Numbered from the stretch's first letter, positions 44,692 through 54,093 are shown. The stretch: DNA of 64,000 bases from CALMFG01 sp963666035 (GCA_963666035.2 CAXXJI010000006.1:62001-126000); one strand, 5' to 3'. Made by a program: numbers and translations. Notes: generated by a model from the letters alone, not told the origin.

Positions 44692-45699
44692 TCATGTAGT
44701 TTGCCCGACCGTTAGACGGACATCAATAATTTTTTCTGTAAAGCGTGATCTTTCATTCCGGGGTGTCTCGCTTTTAATATTGTCAATCAGGGTATCAATA
44801 CAGTTTTTTGCCAACTCCTCGCGGTTGAAACTGGCGCTTGTCAGTTGGATGGGCAGCACCAAATCCGAATGGATATCGTCAACGCCGGCAACCGCAACAT
44901 CCTTAGGCACCCTAAACCCCATTTGATTGAGAACATAAATCGCCTCGAAAGCGATAACATCACAGTAGCAGAAAATGGCGGTATAATCGTTTTTCTCGTT
45001 GAAAATCTCACGGATGACCTGGCCGGTGTCGCCGCTGCGGGTCGATATGGTGCGAACATCTTCTTCCCTAAACGGGATATCATACTCAGCCAGCGCGCTT
45101 TTAAATCCGTCTAAACGCACAACTGAGCTATAGATGTGCATAAATGAATTTAAAAATAAGATGCGTTTATGACCACGATCAATCAAATGACGCGTTGCCA
45201 GATAAGCGCCCTTGCGGTCATCGACCACAATATAATCCGCCGGAATGTTTTCAAAAATGCGGCCTGAAATGACGTAAGGGAAATTTCGCTTGTTCAGCAG
45301 TTCGATACTCTGTGTATCCTGCTGATTCGGAAGAAGCAAAATGCCGTCCACATTGCGCTGCATGGCGCGGATAACCGCGTGGTGCTCATGATCGGAAATT
45401 TCATTGGTTGACATAAAAAAAACGCTGTAACCACGCTTGGCCGCGTAGTCTTCGAGATAGTTAGCGAGGAGCGAAAAGAAAGGATTTCTTAAGTCCGGTA
45501 ATATCACAGCAATGGTATTCGTAAAACCGGTTCGCATACCTGCAGCAGAAAGATTGGCAATGTAGCCCAATTCCTTGGCTTTTGCCTGTACTTTTTCCCG
45601 CAGTTCCTTTGAAATAGTATCACTATCCTTTAACGCGCGGGAAACAGAAGTGACAGAACAGCCGCATATTTTTGCCAAATCTTTGAGTGAGACGTTCAT
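44692..45699 (-). CDS. LacI-family repressor of the CUT2/pentulose locus
   Basis: A 335-residue LacI/GalR regulator: HTH VSLKDLAKICGCSVTSVSRAL, hinge helix YIANLSAAGMR and a sugar-binding-type effector domain (GILLLPNQQDTQSIELL, YIVVDDRKGAYLATRHLIDRG, VAGVDDIHSDLVLPIQLT). It diverges from the ABC operon at 46099, and the shared control region carries a 12-bp repeat array with a CG-centred palindrome. It is a paralogue of the LacI at 23356 with a different recognition helix. The promoter lies at 45736-45764 on the minus strand. Confidence 0.93.
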   Translation of the reverse strand: MNVSLKDLAKICGCSVTSVSRALKDSDTISKELREKVQAKAKELGYIANLSAAGMRTGFTNTIAVILPDLRNPFFSLLANYLEDYAAKRGYSVFFMSTNEISDHEHHAVIRAMQRNVDGILLLPNQQDTQSIELLNKRNFPYVISGRIFENIPADYIVVDDRKGAYLATRHLIDRGHKRILFLNSFMHIYSSVVRLDGFKSALAEYDIPFREEDVRTISTRSGDTGQVIREIFNEKNDYTAIFCYCDVIAFEAIYVLNQMGFRVPKDVAVAGVDDIHSDLVLPIQLTSASFNREELAKNCIDTLIDNIKSETPRNERSRFTEKIIDVRLTVGQTT

Positions 45700-45735
45700 T
45701 TCCTACCCCAATGTGATTCCTTATTTATTATATAA

Positions 45736-45764
45736 ATTCTACCATATAGATCTATGTGTGACAA
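45736..45764 (-). promoter_or_regulatory. Sigma-A promoter of the second LacI gene
   Basis: On the minus strand TTGTCA (45764-45759), a 17-bp spacer and TAGAAT (45741-45736). The 12-bp repeat array ends 14 bp upstream of this -35. Confidence 0.72.
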
Positions 45765-45778
45765 GGATTATTATAAAA

Positions 45779-45862
45779 ACTATCGTTAAGCTTAACGATT
45801 GCGCAAACGGTGTGCTTAACGAAACGCTTATCGATAAGCTTAACGTTAAGCTTAACGATAAC
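45779..45862. repeat. Seven-unit 12-bp tandem repeat with LacI operator palindromes
   Basis: Seven consecutive 12-bp units with consensus CTTAACGATAAG: units at 45779, 45791, 45803 (most decayed), 45815, 45827, 45839 and 45851. Within them lie a perfect CG-centred 18-bp palindrome AAGCTTAACGTTAAGCTT (45836-45853), the palindrome ATCGTTAAGCTTAACGAT (45782-45799) and GCTTATCGATAAGC (45826-45839). It sits between the divergent promoters of the LacI gene and the sugar operon, so it is very probably a multi-site operator. Confidence 0.82.
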
Positions 45863-45943
45863 ATAAAATTATGAAATATATAGATTATGCGCGAAAATAA
45901 AAGAAAAAAGACTATAATCAAATATAAACGACAAATATATTAT

Positions 45944-45972
45944 TTGCACATTGTGGCCGAGGGCATTATCAT
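45944..45972 (+). promoter_or_regulatory. Probable promoter of the CUT2 sugar operon
   Basis: TTGCAC (45944-45949), a 17-bp spacer and TATCAT (45967-45972), leaving a leader of about 120 bases before 46099. It lies 80 bp downstream of the repeat array, so repression would need looping or an unseen proximal site. Confidence 0.55.
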
Positions 45973-46098
45973 AAGGCTGTTGCTTAACAACGTCATTAAA
46001 AAATTCAGGTAAACAATTTAAAAAGGCATTCTGAAACAAATAATTATTTATCAGCATTATGTTGATATGGGAAATAATCATTATTGGGAGGAATGAAA

Positions 46099-47151
46099 AT
46101 GAAAAAGGCAATTGTAGTAGTTTTGGCAGCTGTTCTGTTATTCAGCCTTGTCGGTTGTGGAACAACCGTGACTGATACAGGTACAGCAGACAGTTCCGAA
46201 AATGTAGCTGCGGATACCAGTGCAGCTGACAGTGCTGACGCGGTTGAAGGTTATGTTTGGCCCAGCAAGGATGAATTGCATGTTGGTTTTTCACAGGCTG
46301 ACCTTGCGAACTCCTGGCGGACAGCGGAAACAGATGACATGCAGGCAGTTGCAGCAGAAAGAGGCTATGAGATTACAGTGACAAACGCTGGCGGAGACAC
46401 CGAACAGCAAATCTCGGATGTAGAATCTTTGCTGGCTCAGGGTTGTAACGTTATGGTCATCGTCGGTATTGATGCCGATGCAATTCAACCTGCGCTTGAT
46501 GCTTGTAAAGCCGCACACGTTCCGGTCATCATGAAGGCCAGAGGATCTAACGGAGAACCTGGTGTTGACTACGCAACATTTGTTGCCTCAGACTTTGTTT
46601 GGGAAGGCGAACAAGCAGGTGGCTGGATTGCTGCAGCCGCGGAGAAAAAAGGCTTGGATACCGTTGATGTTGTGGTTATCCAGGGCATTATCGGAGGAAC
46701 TGACGTCCGTGACAGAGGACAGGGTTTCATGAATGCTGCTGAAGCTGCGGGCAACTTTAATATCGTAGCTGAACAACCGGCAAACTGGTCACGTTCTGAA
46801 GCACAGGAAGTTGTACAAAACATTCTTCAGTCCACCGGCGGAGACATCGATGCAATCTATTGCATGAATGATGAAATGGCACTTGGCGCATTATTGGCAT
46901 TGCAGGCAAATAACCTGACGGTTGGCGAAGACATTTTCTTGGTTGGAGTTGACGGCCTTCTGGAAGCTTTCGACGCGATCAAAGACGGCAACATGTCCGC
47001 AAGCGTAACCTGCACACCCAAATTCGCAAACACCGTATTTGATGCAATCGAATCCGGCATTGAAGGCGAAACACTGGAAACTTACATTCCGGTTCCTGAC
47101 GTTTTGGTAGACATCACCAATGTCGATGAGTACTACAACTTAGGATTCTAA
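46099..47151 (+). CDS. CUT2 sugar-binding lipoprotein (RbsB-like)
   Basis: A 350-residue extracellular lipoprotein with signal peptide, lipobox SLVGC, a Thr/Asp/Ser-rich tether and a Peripla_BP_4 fold (LHVGFSQADLANSWRTAE; VESLLAQGCNVMVIVGIDAD; YCMNDEMALGALLALQ). The ATG at 46099 is preferred over 46093, with GGGAGG 7 bp upstream. Ligands of this class are usually monosaccharides; pentose or pentulose is likely from the downstream enzymes. Confidence 0.92.
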   Translation: MKKAIVVVLAAVLLFSLVGCGTTVTDTGTADSSENVAADTSAADSADAVEGYVWPSKDELHVGFSQADLANSWRTAETDDMQAVAAERGYEITVTNAGGDTEQQISDVESLLAQGCNVMVIVGIDADAIQPALDACKAAHVPVIMKARGSNGEPGVDYATFVASDFVWEGEQAGGWIAAAAEKKGLDTVDVVVIQGIIGGTDVRDRGQGFMNAAEAAGNFNIVAEQPANWSRSEAQEVVQNILQSTGGDIDAIYCMNDEMALGALLALQANNLTVGEDIFLVGVDGLLEAFDAIKDGNMSASVTCTPKFANTVFDAIESGIEGETLETYIPVPDVLVDITNVDEYYNLGF

Positions 47152-47214
47152 AGTTGGCAGAGAGAATTGCATAATTAATCGAGACATTGCCAACAAAGAC
47201 AACAGCTTTACAGG

Positions 47215-47250
47215 GACTAAGCGGAGCACTGCAAAGTGTTCTGCTTAGTC
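47215..47250 (+). promoter_or_regulatory. 16-bp hairpin between binding-protein and ATPase genes
   Basis: GACTAAGCGGAGCACT pairs fully (two G-T pairs) with AGTGTTCTGCTTAGTC around a GCAA tetraloop, a stable GNRA-type loop. It is 63 bp after the binding-protein stop and has no T-run, pointing to RNA stabilisation or processing. Confidence 0.75.
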
Positions 47251-47280
47251 GCATAAAGCAAGTTTAAGAGGGGTATACGA

Positions 47281-48789
47281 ATGTCAGATATCATTCTAAA
47301 TATTAAAAATCTAAATAAGCATTTTACTGGTGTTAAGGCACTGGATGAGGTGAGTTTCTCAGTTCGGCGAGGAGAAGTACATGCGCTGATGGGCGAAAAC
47401 GGCGCGGGTAAATCCACGCTGATTAAAATTCTTACCGGTATTTACAAGGCGGATTCGGGCGAAATTATTTTTGACGGCGAACCTTGTGCTTTTCATAATG
47501 CCTTGAGTGCACAGCATGCGGGCATCAGCACCATCTATCAGGAACTCAACATGATTCCGTATTTGACCGTCAGCGAAAACATTTACCTTGGCAGATACCC
47601 AATGACAAAAGGGGGTATCGATTGGAAGACGATGCACAAAATGGCGCAGAAACTGGTCGATGATCTTGGTGTGGATATTGATGTGACAAGACCTTTGAAC
47701 CAATACGGCACGGCAAAGCAGCAGATTATCTCCATTCTTCGTGCAATCAGCTTAAAGAGTAAACTCATCGTTATGGATGAGCCGACCTCTTCGCTGGATG
47801 CCAACGAAGTTGAGATTCTTTTTGGAATTATGGACAAACTGAAAAAAGACGGGGTGACGATTATTTTCATCACCCATCGACTGGACGAGGTTTTCTCCAA
47901 GGGAGATCGGATCAGCGTTTTAAAAGATGGAAGATACGTAGGCACATATGATGTCGACAAAATCACGCAATATGAGCTACTGACCCATATGATTGGCAAA
48001 AAGAATTTATCTATGGAACAAATCAGACCGGCACGCAATATTGATGTGATGGAGGATGTGCTTAGCGTTCAGAATATAACTCGAGTACCTTATGTTAACG
48101 ACGTGAGCTTTTCGGTAAAACGCGGCGAAATTGTTGGCCTGGCCGGACTTTTGGGTTCGGGACGTACCGAGATTGCCCGCATCATTTTTGGATGTGATAT
48201 GCCGGATTCTGGAGAAGTATTTTTAGAAGGCAAGAAAGTTCGGCTGAGAACACCCAAGGACGCAGTTGAGGCTGGTATGGCTTTTTGCACCGAAAACCGA
48301 AGAGAAGAGGGACTGTTTTCGGATATATCGGTACAGAACAATATTGCGGTCTGTTCGCTGACGCAGTTGACAAAGGGTGGATTTATCAATTTGAAGGAAA
48401 GAAAGCGTGTCTCCGAACAGTATGTGGATACACTGGCGATTAAAACACCGTCAATCGATCAGCTGATAAAAAATCTCTCAGGCGGTAATCAGCAGAAGGT
48501 CATTTTGGCCAGATGGATGGCCACAAAACCCAAGCTGATTATTTTGGACGAGCCAACCCGCGGAATCGATGTGGGTGCGAAAGTTGAAATTGAAAAGCTG
48601 ATTAACGAATTATCCAATCAAGGCATAGGGGTTTTGTTGATTTCTTCCGAGATGTCCGAGCTGGTCCGTAACTGTGATCGCATCATTGTTTTAAGAGACG
48701 GACACATCGTTGGCGAGCTTGGAAAAGAAGAGATTTCTGAGAAAAATATTATGTGGATGATTGCAAACAACAAGTGGATTGCACTTTAG
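47281..48789 (+). CDS. CUT2 ABC ATPase with two nucleotide domains (RbsA-like)
   Basis: A 502-residue fused ATPase. Domain 1: Walker A GENGAGKSTLIKIL, signature region YGTAKQQIISILRAI, Walker B LIVMDEPTSSLD. Domain 2: the typical degenerate Walker A GLLGSGRTEIARI, signature LSGGNQQKVILARWM, Walker B LIILDEPTRGIDVGAK. This layout is normal for ribose/galactose-type importers. It drives the two permeases that follow. AAGAGGGG lies upstream of the start. Confidence 0.95.
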   Translation: MSDIILNIKNLNKHFTGVKALDEVSFSVRRGEVHALMGENGAGKSTLIKILTGIYKADSGEIIFDGEPCAFHNALSAQHAGISTIYQELNMIPYLTVSENIYLGRYPMTKGGIDWKTMHKMAQKLVDDLGVDIDVTRPLNQYGTAKQQIISILRAISLKSKLIVMDEPTSSLDANEVEILFGIMDKLKKDGVTIIFITHRLDEVFSKGDRISVLKDGRYVGTYDVDKITQYELLTHMIGKKNLSMEQIRPARNIDVMEDVLSVQNITRVPYVNDVSFSVKRGEIVGLAGLLGSGRTEIARIIFGCDMPDSGEVFLEGKKVRLRTPKDAVEAGMAFCTENRREEGLFSDISVQNNIAVCSLTQLTKGGFINLKERKRVSEQYVDTLAIKTPSIDQLIKNLSGGNQQKVILARWMATKPKLIILDEPTRGIDVGAKVEIEKLINELSNQGIGVLLISSEMSELVRNCDRIIVLRDGHIVGELGKEEISEKNIMWMIANNKWIAL

Positions 48790-48804
48790 TTTTAGGAGGG
48801 AAAT

Positions 48805-49752
48805 ATGACTGAACTCAAACAAACCCAATTTAAAGGCAACGCCATACGGAAATATCTTTCGGTGTTTGTACTTTTGGCTTTTATTCTGTTTAATGCGGCT
48901 TTTACCAAAAACTTTGTCAGTTGGGTAACCTTTTCAAATCTATTTATACAAGCGTCAAAGGTCGCGCTGGTGGCACTGGGTATGACACTGGTCATCGCCA
49001 CAGGTGGCATCGACATTTCAGTGGGGTCGGCGATGGGCCTTGGGGCCACCATATCGGCGGTCTATCTGGCCGACAAACACCCTGCCGGCATCGTCGTATC
49101 GCTGGTGGTTGTTTTGGCTTTCGGGGCTATGGCGGGCATTATCATCTCGAAATTCAAGGTGCTTCCGCTCATCGCTACGCTGGCTTCCATGTATATCATG
49201 AGAGGACTAGCGCAAGTAATCAGCGGTATCGGCACGGTGAGTTTCCGCTATCCGGCTTTACAGAAAACATTTATCACCCCGATTGCACAGCGGATACCGA
49301 TTCATTTCTTTATCCTTTTGGCCGCAGTTGTCATCATGTATGTGCTGGTGAATCGGATGAAATACGGATCCTACATTGAAGCCTATGGTAACAACCCCAT
49401 GGCAGCTAAAATAAGCGGTATTGATACCACAAAGGTCGTCATCATCGCCTATATGGTTTGCGCACTGTTTGCATGGATCAGCGGCATGATGGAGATCGCT
49501 ATGGTTTCCTGTGCGGACCCGTCCAGAACAGGCTTGGATATGGAAATCGATGCGATCGCCTCGGTGGTGATCGGTGGAACGCTGATTACCGGTGGATATC
49601 CCAACATTATCGGTACGGTAGCCGGTGCGTTTTTACTGCAGCTCATTACCATGATGGCCAATATGAATAATATTACCTATTCTATCTCGCTGATGATTAA
49701 AGCGGGGATCATCGTTTTCGCGCTGTTCTTCTACAGCTTACGAAAGAAATAA
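48805..49752 (+). CDS. CUT2 ABC permease 1 (RbsC-like)
   Basis: A 315-residue permease with about eight to ten helices and the family block TLVIATGGIDISVGSAMGLGA, plus IASVVIGGTLITGGYPNIIGT near the C-terminus. It starts 15 bp after the ATPase gene behind TTAGGAGGG. With the next gene it probably forms a heterodimeric pore, as in two-permease CUT2 systems. Confidence 0.93.
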   Translation: MTELKQTQFKGNAIRKYLSVFVLLAFILFNAAFTKNFVSWVTFSNLFIQASKVALVALGMTLVIATGGIDISVGSAMGLGATISAVYLADKHPAGIVVSLVVVLAFGAMAGIIISKFKVLPLIATLASMYIMRGLAQVISGIGTVSFRYPALQKTFITPIAQRIPIHFFILLAAVVIMYVLVNRMKYGSYIEAYGNNPMAAKISGIDTTKVVIIAYMVCALFAWISGMMEIAMVSCADPSRTGLDMEIDAIASVVIGGTLITGGYPNIIGTVAGAFLLQLITMMANMNNITYSISLMIKAGIIVFALFFYSLRKK

Positions 49753-49782
49753 CCCATATTCGGATATAAGGAAGGATTGACA

Positions 49783-50778
49783 ATGAAAAAGATAAAAACA
49801 TTTATCACAGAAAACGTAGCGCTGATTGGGCTTATTGTGGTTTTCTTCATCGGGATTTTGGTTAGCGCATCTTTCTTCACAACCGAGAACATGACAAACC
49901 TGCTAAGGAGCGCCAGCATCATGGGCCTGGTGTCTGTCGGGATGACATTCGTCATTCTCTGCGGATCAATCGACCTGTCGGTCAGCTCGGTATTCTCGCT
50001 GTGCAGCTATTTCTTTATCGCATACTCTCAGCAGTCTATATTGCTGGCTATTATCATCCCGATTTTCGCTGGCGCCGCAGTGGGCTTTGTTAACGGACTT
50101 ATCGTAGATAAAATGAAGATTCCCGCATTTGTGGGGACTTTAGCTACCATGCTGTTTGTACGCGGTTTGGTTTTGCTGTTGACAAACGAAGTGACGGTAC
50201 GGATGGGAGATCTGCCCATGCCATTAGCGTTTATCGGACGCGGTGTATTCTTTGGAAAACTTCTGTCGTTCCCGTTGGTGGTGTTCGTTTTGGTCATCGT
50301 CTTCATGTCGTTTATACTTAAAAAACGCCCTATTGGACGGGCGATGTATATTGTCGGCGGCAATGCGGAAGCCGCCAAACTGATGGGTGTCAGTGTATCC
50401 AAAACCATGATCACCGCGCATACGCTTTCGGGAATGATGGCAGGACTCGGGGGGATCATATTTGCCTCACGTGTGGGCTCGGCAGTGCCGCTGGCTGGCA
50501 CGGGTTATGAGCTGTATGCCATCGCGGCTGTGGTCATCGGCGGTGCACCGCTGACCGGCGGAGTCGGCAAGATGACCGGCACACTGTTTGGCGCGCTGAT
50601 TATGGCTTCGTTTTCAAATATTTTCAGCATGCAAAAACTATTGGATCCGCTCTGGGAACAGGTGGTGGTCGGAGCCATATTGCTCATCGTGGTATTTGCA
50701 CAATCGGCAGTGTCTATTTACGGAACATCAAACCGCGTGAAACGAGAAGTAAAATCGGTTGAATCAACCATAAGCTAA
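49783..50778 (+). CDS. CUT2 ABC permease 2 (RbsC-like)
   Basis: A 331-residue second permease with the same blocks (TFVILCGSIDLSVSSVFSL; GYELYAIAAVVIGGAPLTGG; GKMTGTLFGALIM). The ATG at 49783 is preferred, with AAGGAAGGA 6 bp upstream; a TTG at 49777 is closer. It is clearly divergent from permease 1, which favours a heterodimer over a recent duplication. Confidence 0.92.
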   Translation: MKKIKTFITENVALIGLIVVFFIGILVSASFFTTENMTNLLRSASIMGLVSVGMTFVILCGSIDLSVSSVFSLCSYFFIAYSQQSILLAIIIPIFAGAAVGFVNGLIVDKMKIPAFVGTLATMLFVRGLVLLLTNEVTVRMGDLPMPLAFIGRGVFFGKLLSFPLVVFVLVIVFMSFILKKRPIGRAMYIVGGNAEAAKLMGVSVSKTMITAHTLSGMMAGLGGIIFASRVGSAVPLAGTGYELYAIAAVVIGGAPLTGGVGKMTGTLFGALIMASFSNIFSMQKLLDPLWEQVVVGAILLIVVFAQSAVSIYGTSNRVKREVKSVESTIS

Positions 50779-50804
50779 TACATCATATTTTAGGAGAAAG
50801 CAAA

Positions 50805-51653
50805 ATGAAAGACATGTTATTTTCGATTAACAGCTGGATATATGGCAAGACGGATATTGCAGACATCGCCAGATATGCCAAGCAGGCCGGTATGGACGGT
50901 TTGGATATCAGTGGTGAGCCGGATACCACCGACTTGAGCGTCGTGAAAAAAGCATTGGCGGACAACGGGCTTAAGGCATTCTGCATCAATGGTAATTTTG
51001 TAGAGGAAGATCGTGTGCTTTGCCATGATGATGCGGCAATGCGCCAAAAAGCGGTTGTCTACGGGAAAAAATGTGTGGATATGGCTGTGGAACTGGGAGC
51101 CGGGAATGTGCTGTTTGTGCCCAGCAGAGTTAACGGCACGACATATTATATATCCAAAGAAGCGGACTGGGATCATTCGGTGGAATCTTTAAGAGAGATT
51201 GCCGAATATGCCAAGACCAAAAAGGACATCACGATTGTGCTGGAGTGTGTCAATAAATATGAAGTGACGCTGGTGCGTACGCTGAAAGACGGTATCCGGA
51301 TGGCCAAAGAAATCGGTACCGGCAACGTGAAAATCATCGGTGATACTTTTCATATGAGTCTGGAGGAGGAAAAGGGCATCCATAATGCTATTCGTGAGGC
51401 AGGCAGCTGGCTGGCGCATCTGCATCTGGGTGACAATACGCGCGAAGTACCCGGCAATGGGATCATGAACTGGCGCGAGATTCTTATCGCATTGGATGAT
51501 ATCAATTACTCAGGCGCGCTCTCGTTTGAGCCGCTGCCCCACCGTTTGACGGTGGAGGAGATTTTTGATGGGGCTTTGGATCCAAAAGTTTTGACTCAAG
51601 AAATCAAATCCTCCACAGACTACTTAAAACTGATTATCAAGAGCATCGCATAA
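50805..51653 (+). CDS. Sugar (phosphate) isomerase/epimerase, TIM barrel
   Basis: A 282-residue AP-endonuclease-2-type TIM barrel resembling tagatose/psicose 3-epimerases and UlaE/SgbU. Metal-site residues are seen in VLECVNKYE, IGDTFHMSLEE, HLHLGDN and ALSFEPLP. It probably epimerises a keto-pentose or its phosphate so that the downstream kinase and AraD can use it. The start has TTAGGAGAAAG upstream. Whether it acts before or after phosphorylation cannot be told. Confidence 0.85.
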   Translation: MKDMLFSINSWIYGKTDIADIARYAKQAGMDGLDISGEPDTTDLSVVKKALADNGLKAFCINGNFVEEDRVLCHDDAAMRQKAVVYGKKCVDMAVELGAGNVLFVPSRVNGTTYYISKEADWDHSVESLREIAEYAKTKKDITIVLECVNKYEVTLVRTLKDGIRMAKEIGTGNVKIIGDTFHMSLEEEKGIHNAIREAGSWLAHLHLGDNTREVPGNGIMNWREILIALDDINYSGALSFEPLPHRLTVEEIFDGALDPKVLTQEIKSSTDYLKLIIKSIA

Positions 51654-51699
51654 CAAAAATAGAGCAGAGCGCAGTATTTAATTAAGAGGGGTGCATGAC

Positions 51700-53373
51700 A
51701 TGAAAAAATATGCAATGGGGATTGATTTTGGAACACTTTCGGGAAGAAGTGTTTTGGTAGACGTTGAGACGGGCGAGGAAGTGGCTTATGCGGTCAGTGA
51801 ATATGCGCACGGTAGCATGAGCGAAGCGTTACCCGACGGAACCGCGCTGCCGCCCGATTGGGCGCTGCAGCATCCGCAGGACTATATTGATGTTCTGGCC
51901 AAGGCGGTGCCTGAAGTGATGGCAAAAGCAGGTGTTTCGCCCGACCAGATTGTGGGGGTTGGCATTGACTTTACAGCCTGCACGCTGATTCCGATTAAAA
52001 ATGATGGAACACCCCTTTGCTTTCTGGAGGAGTTTAAAGGAAACCCCCATGCATATGTGAAGCTTTGGAAGCATCACGCGGCACAGGACAAAGCCGACAG
52101 GTTGAACGAAACCGCAAGGCGGATGGGAGAAAAATGGTTGAGCCGTTACGGTGGGAAGATATCCTCCGAATGGGCGGTGCCGAAAATCTGGCAGGTGCTT
52201 GATGAAGCGCCGGATGTCTACGCAGCAACCGATACGTTTATAGAAGCCTGTGACTGGACCATTATGCAGCTGACTGGTAACATGACGCGCAATACCTGCT
52301 CGGCGGGATATAAAGCCATTTGGAATGCAGACGACGGCTATCCGTCAAATGCGTTTTTCAAAGCCCTGGATCCGCGCTTGGAGAATTTGGTTGAAGATAA
52401 ACTGAACGGTGAACTTTTGCCGGTGGGATCAAAAGCGGGCGAGATTACCGAAGCCGCCGCGGCGATGACCAGACTGAACGCGGGCACGGCAGTAGCGGTG
52501 GCCAATCTGGATGCGCATGTCACGGGTGTCGGCGTGGGCATGACCAAATCAGGCCAGATGATGGCGATTATGGGAACATCCACCTGCCATATGCTGATCA
52601 GTGATAAGGATCGAGATGTACCGGGTATGTGCGGCGCGGTGAAGGACGGCATCCTGCCGGGATTTATAGGTTACGAAGCCGGACAGAGCTGTGTTGGAGA
52701 CCACTTTCAGTGGGTGGTTGACACATGCGTACCCGAAAAATATGCCGAGGAAGCCAGAGAAAAGGGGTTAAACCTGCATCAGCTGTTGACCGAGAAAGCG
52801 AAAAAACTGCGCCCAGGTGAAAGCGGCTTGGTGGCGCTGGACTGGTGGAATGGAAATCGTTCGGTGCTGGTGGATGGGAAACTGTCAGGCATGATGGTCG
52901 GGATGACGCTGAATACCAAACCTGAGGAAATTTATCTGGCCCTGCTGGAAGCCACGGCTTTCGGGACTCGGATGATTATTGAAACATTTGAGTCAAACGG
53001 AGTTCCGGTGAACGAGTTGTTTATTGGCGGCGGGATTTCTGAAAAAAGTCCGTTTACCATGCAGCTATATGCGGATATCACAAAAAAGCCGATTAAAATT
53101 GCGGGTTCGCCGCAAACACCGGCGCTGTCATCGGCGATCTATGGTGCACTGGCCGCGGGAAAATCGGCGGGCGGATTTGACAGCATACCTGAAGCGGTGG
53201 CGGTGATGAGCAAGGTGAAAGATTTTGTTTATTTACCCAACACGGATAAAACGGAAGGGTATGATGCTTTATACCGGGAGTATGAGATTCTGCATGATTA
53301 TTTTGGCAGAGGGGATAATGACGTCATGAAACGGCTGAAGGACTTGCAGTTGCGCGTCATCAACCAAAAATAG
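51700..53373 (+). CDS. araB: Ribulokinase (FGGY family)
   Basis: A 557-residue FGGY kinase of the AraB type: MGIDFGTLSGRSVLVDVETG at the N-terminus, GVGIDFTACTLIPI, FKGNPHAYVKLWKHHAAQ and IEACDWTIMQLTG are ribulokinase-specific blocks, and IMGTSTCHMLIS plus YEAGQSCVGDHFQW complete the active site. It phosphorylates L-ribulose (often also D-ribulose or ribitol) at O5. The ATG at 51700 follows AGAGGGG by 8 bp. No araA isomerase is linked, so ribulose may come from another source. Confidence 0.94.
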   Translation: MKKYAMGIDFGTLSGRSVLVDVETGEEVAYAVSEYAHGSMSEALPDGTALPPDWALQHPQDYIDVLAKAVPEVMAKAGVSPDQIVGVGIDFTACTLIPIKNDGTPLCFLEEFKGNPHAYVKLWKHHAAQDKADRLNETARRMGEKWLSRYGGKISSEWAVPKIWQVLDEAPDVYAATDTFIEACDWTIMQLTGNMTRNTCSAGYKAIWNADDGYPSNAFFKALDPRLENLVEDKLNGELLPVGSKAGEITEAAAAMTRLNAGTAVAVANLDAHVTGVGVGMTKSGQMMAIMGTSTCHMLISDKDRDVPGMCGAVKDGILPGFIGYEAGQSCVGDHFQWVVDTCVPEKYAEEAREKGLNLHQLLTEKAKKLRPGESGLVALDWWNGNRSVLVDGKLSGMMVGMTLNTKPEEIYLALLEATAFGTRMIIETFESNGVPVNELFIGGGISEKSPFTMQLYADITKKPIKIAGSPQTPALSSAIYGALAAGKSAGGFDSIPEAVAVMSKVKDFVYLPNTDKTEGYDALYREYEILHDYFGRGDNDVMKRLKDLQLRVINQK

Positions 53374-53394
53374 AACATCTAAGGGGGAAAGAAA

Positions 53395-54093
53395 ATGACA
53401 AACGAGATTAAACAACGCGTGGTAGACGCGAACAAACGCTTAAAATCCGAAGGGCTGATTATTTCAACATGGGGTAATGTGTCCGAATATGATAAAAATA
53501 GCAATCTGGTAGCGATAAAAGCCAGCGGTGTACCCTATGATACCATGACAACCAGCGATATCGTCGTGACCGATCTGGAAGGACATATCATTGATGGGAG
53601 TTTACAACCCTCGACTGATCTCTTGACTCATTTAATGCTGTATAAGCATTTTAAGGGTATTCGCGGGATTGTCCACACACATTCAATGTATGCCACCATA
53701 TGGGGACAGGCCGAAAAGGATATCCCTATCTTGGGCACGACCCATGCGGATTACTTCCGGGGTGATATTCCCTGCACGCGCCAAATGACCAAGGCCGAAA
53801 TTGAGACCGAATATGAAGCCAACACAGGACGCGTAATTGTGGAGCGTTTTAAAAATATCGATCCGTTCCAGATGCGGGCCGTTTTGGTCAACAAACATGC
53901 GCCGTTTGTTTGGGGAAGTGACGCAATGGACGCTGTGAATAATGCCATTGTCTTGGAATATGTCGCTAAAATGGCATGGTGCAACATGACCATGGACGAT
54001 GGGAACTTAAGAAAGATCGACAGCGACATGATTAAAAAGCATTACGATAGAAAGTACGGCGACGACGCATATTACGGACAGAAAAAGAAGTGA
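53395..54093 (+). CDS. araD: L-ribulose-5-phosphate 4-epimerase
   Basis: A 232-residue class II aldolase-fold epimerase converting L-ribulose-5-phosphate to D-xylulose-5-phosphate. Substrate and zinc residues are visible in STWGNVSEYD, KASGVPYD, STDLLTHLMLY, IVHTHSMYATIWGQA and GTTHADYF; the C-terminal AYYGQ holds the catalytic Tyr. AAGGGGGAAAG precedes the start. Together with AraB it makes a ribulose to xylulose-5-phosphate route. Confidence 0.94.
   Translation: MTNEIKQRVVDANKRLKSEGLIISTWGNVSEYDKNSNLVAIKASGVPYDTMTTSDIVVTDLEGHIIDGSLQPSTDLLTHLMLYKHFKGIRGIVHTHSMYATIWGQAEKDIPILGTTHADYFRGDIPCTRQMTKAEIETEYEANTGRVIVERFKNIDPFQMRAVLVNKHAPFVWGSDAMDAVNNAIVLEYVAKMAWCNMTMDDGNLRKIDSDMIKKHYDRKYGDDAYYGQKKK

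Noticed and set aside
45779..45862. CRISPR array interpretation of the short repeat
   Set aside because: Units are 12 bp and directly adjacent with no spacers, and there are no cas genes.
45739..45921. A minus-strand open frame with a repetitive Leu/Ser-rich product
   Set aside because: Its four-residue periodicity is just the translation of the 12-bp DNA repeat; it has no ribosome site and overlaps the control region.
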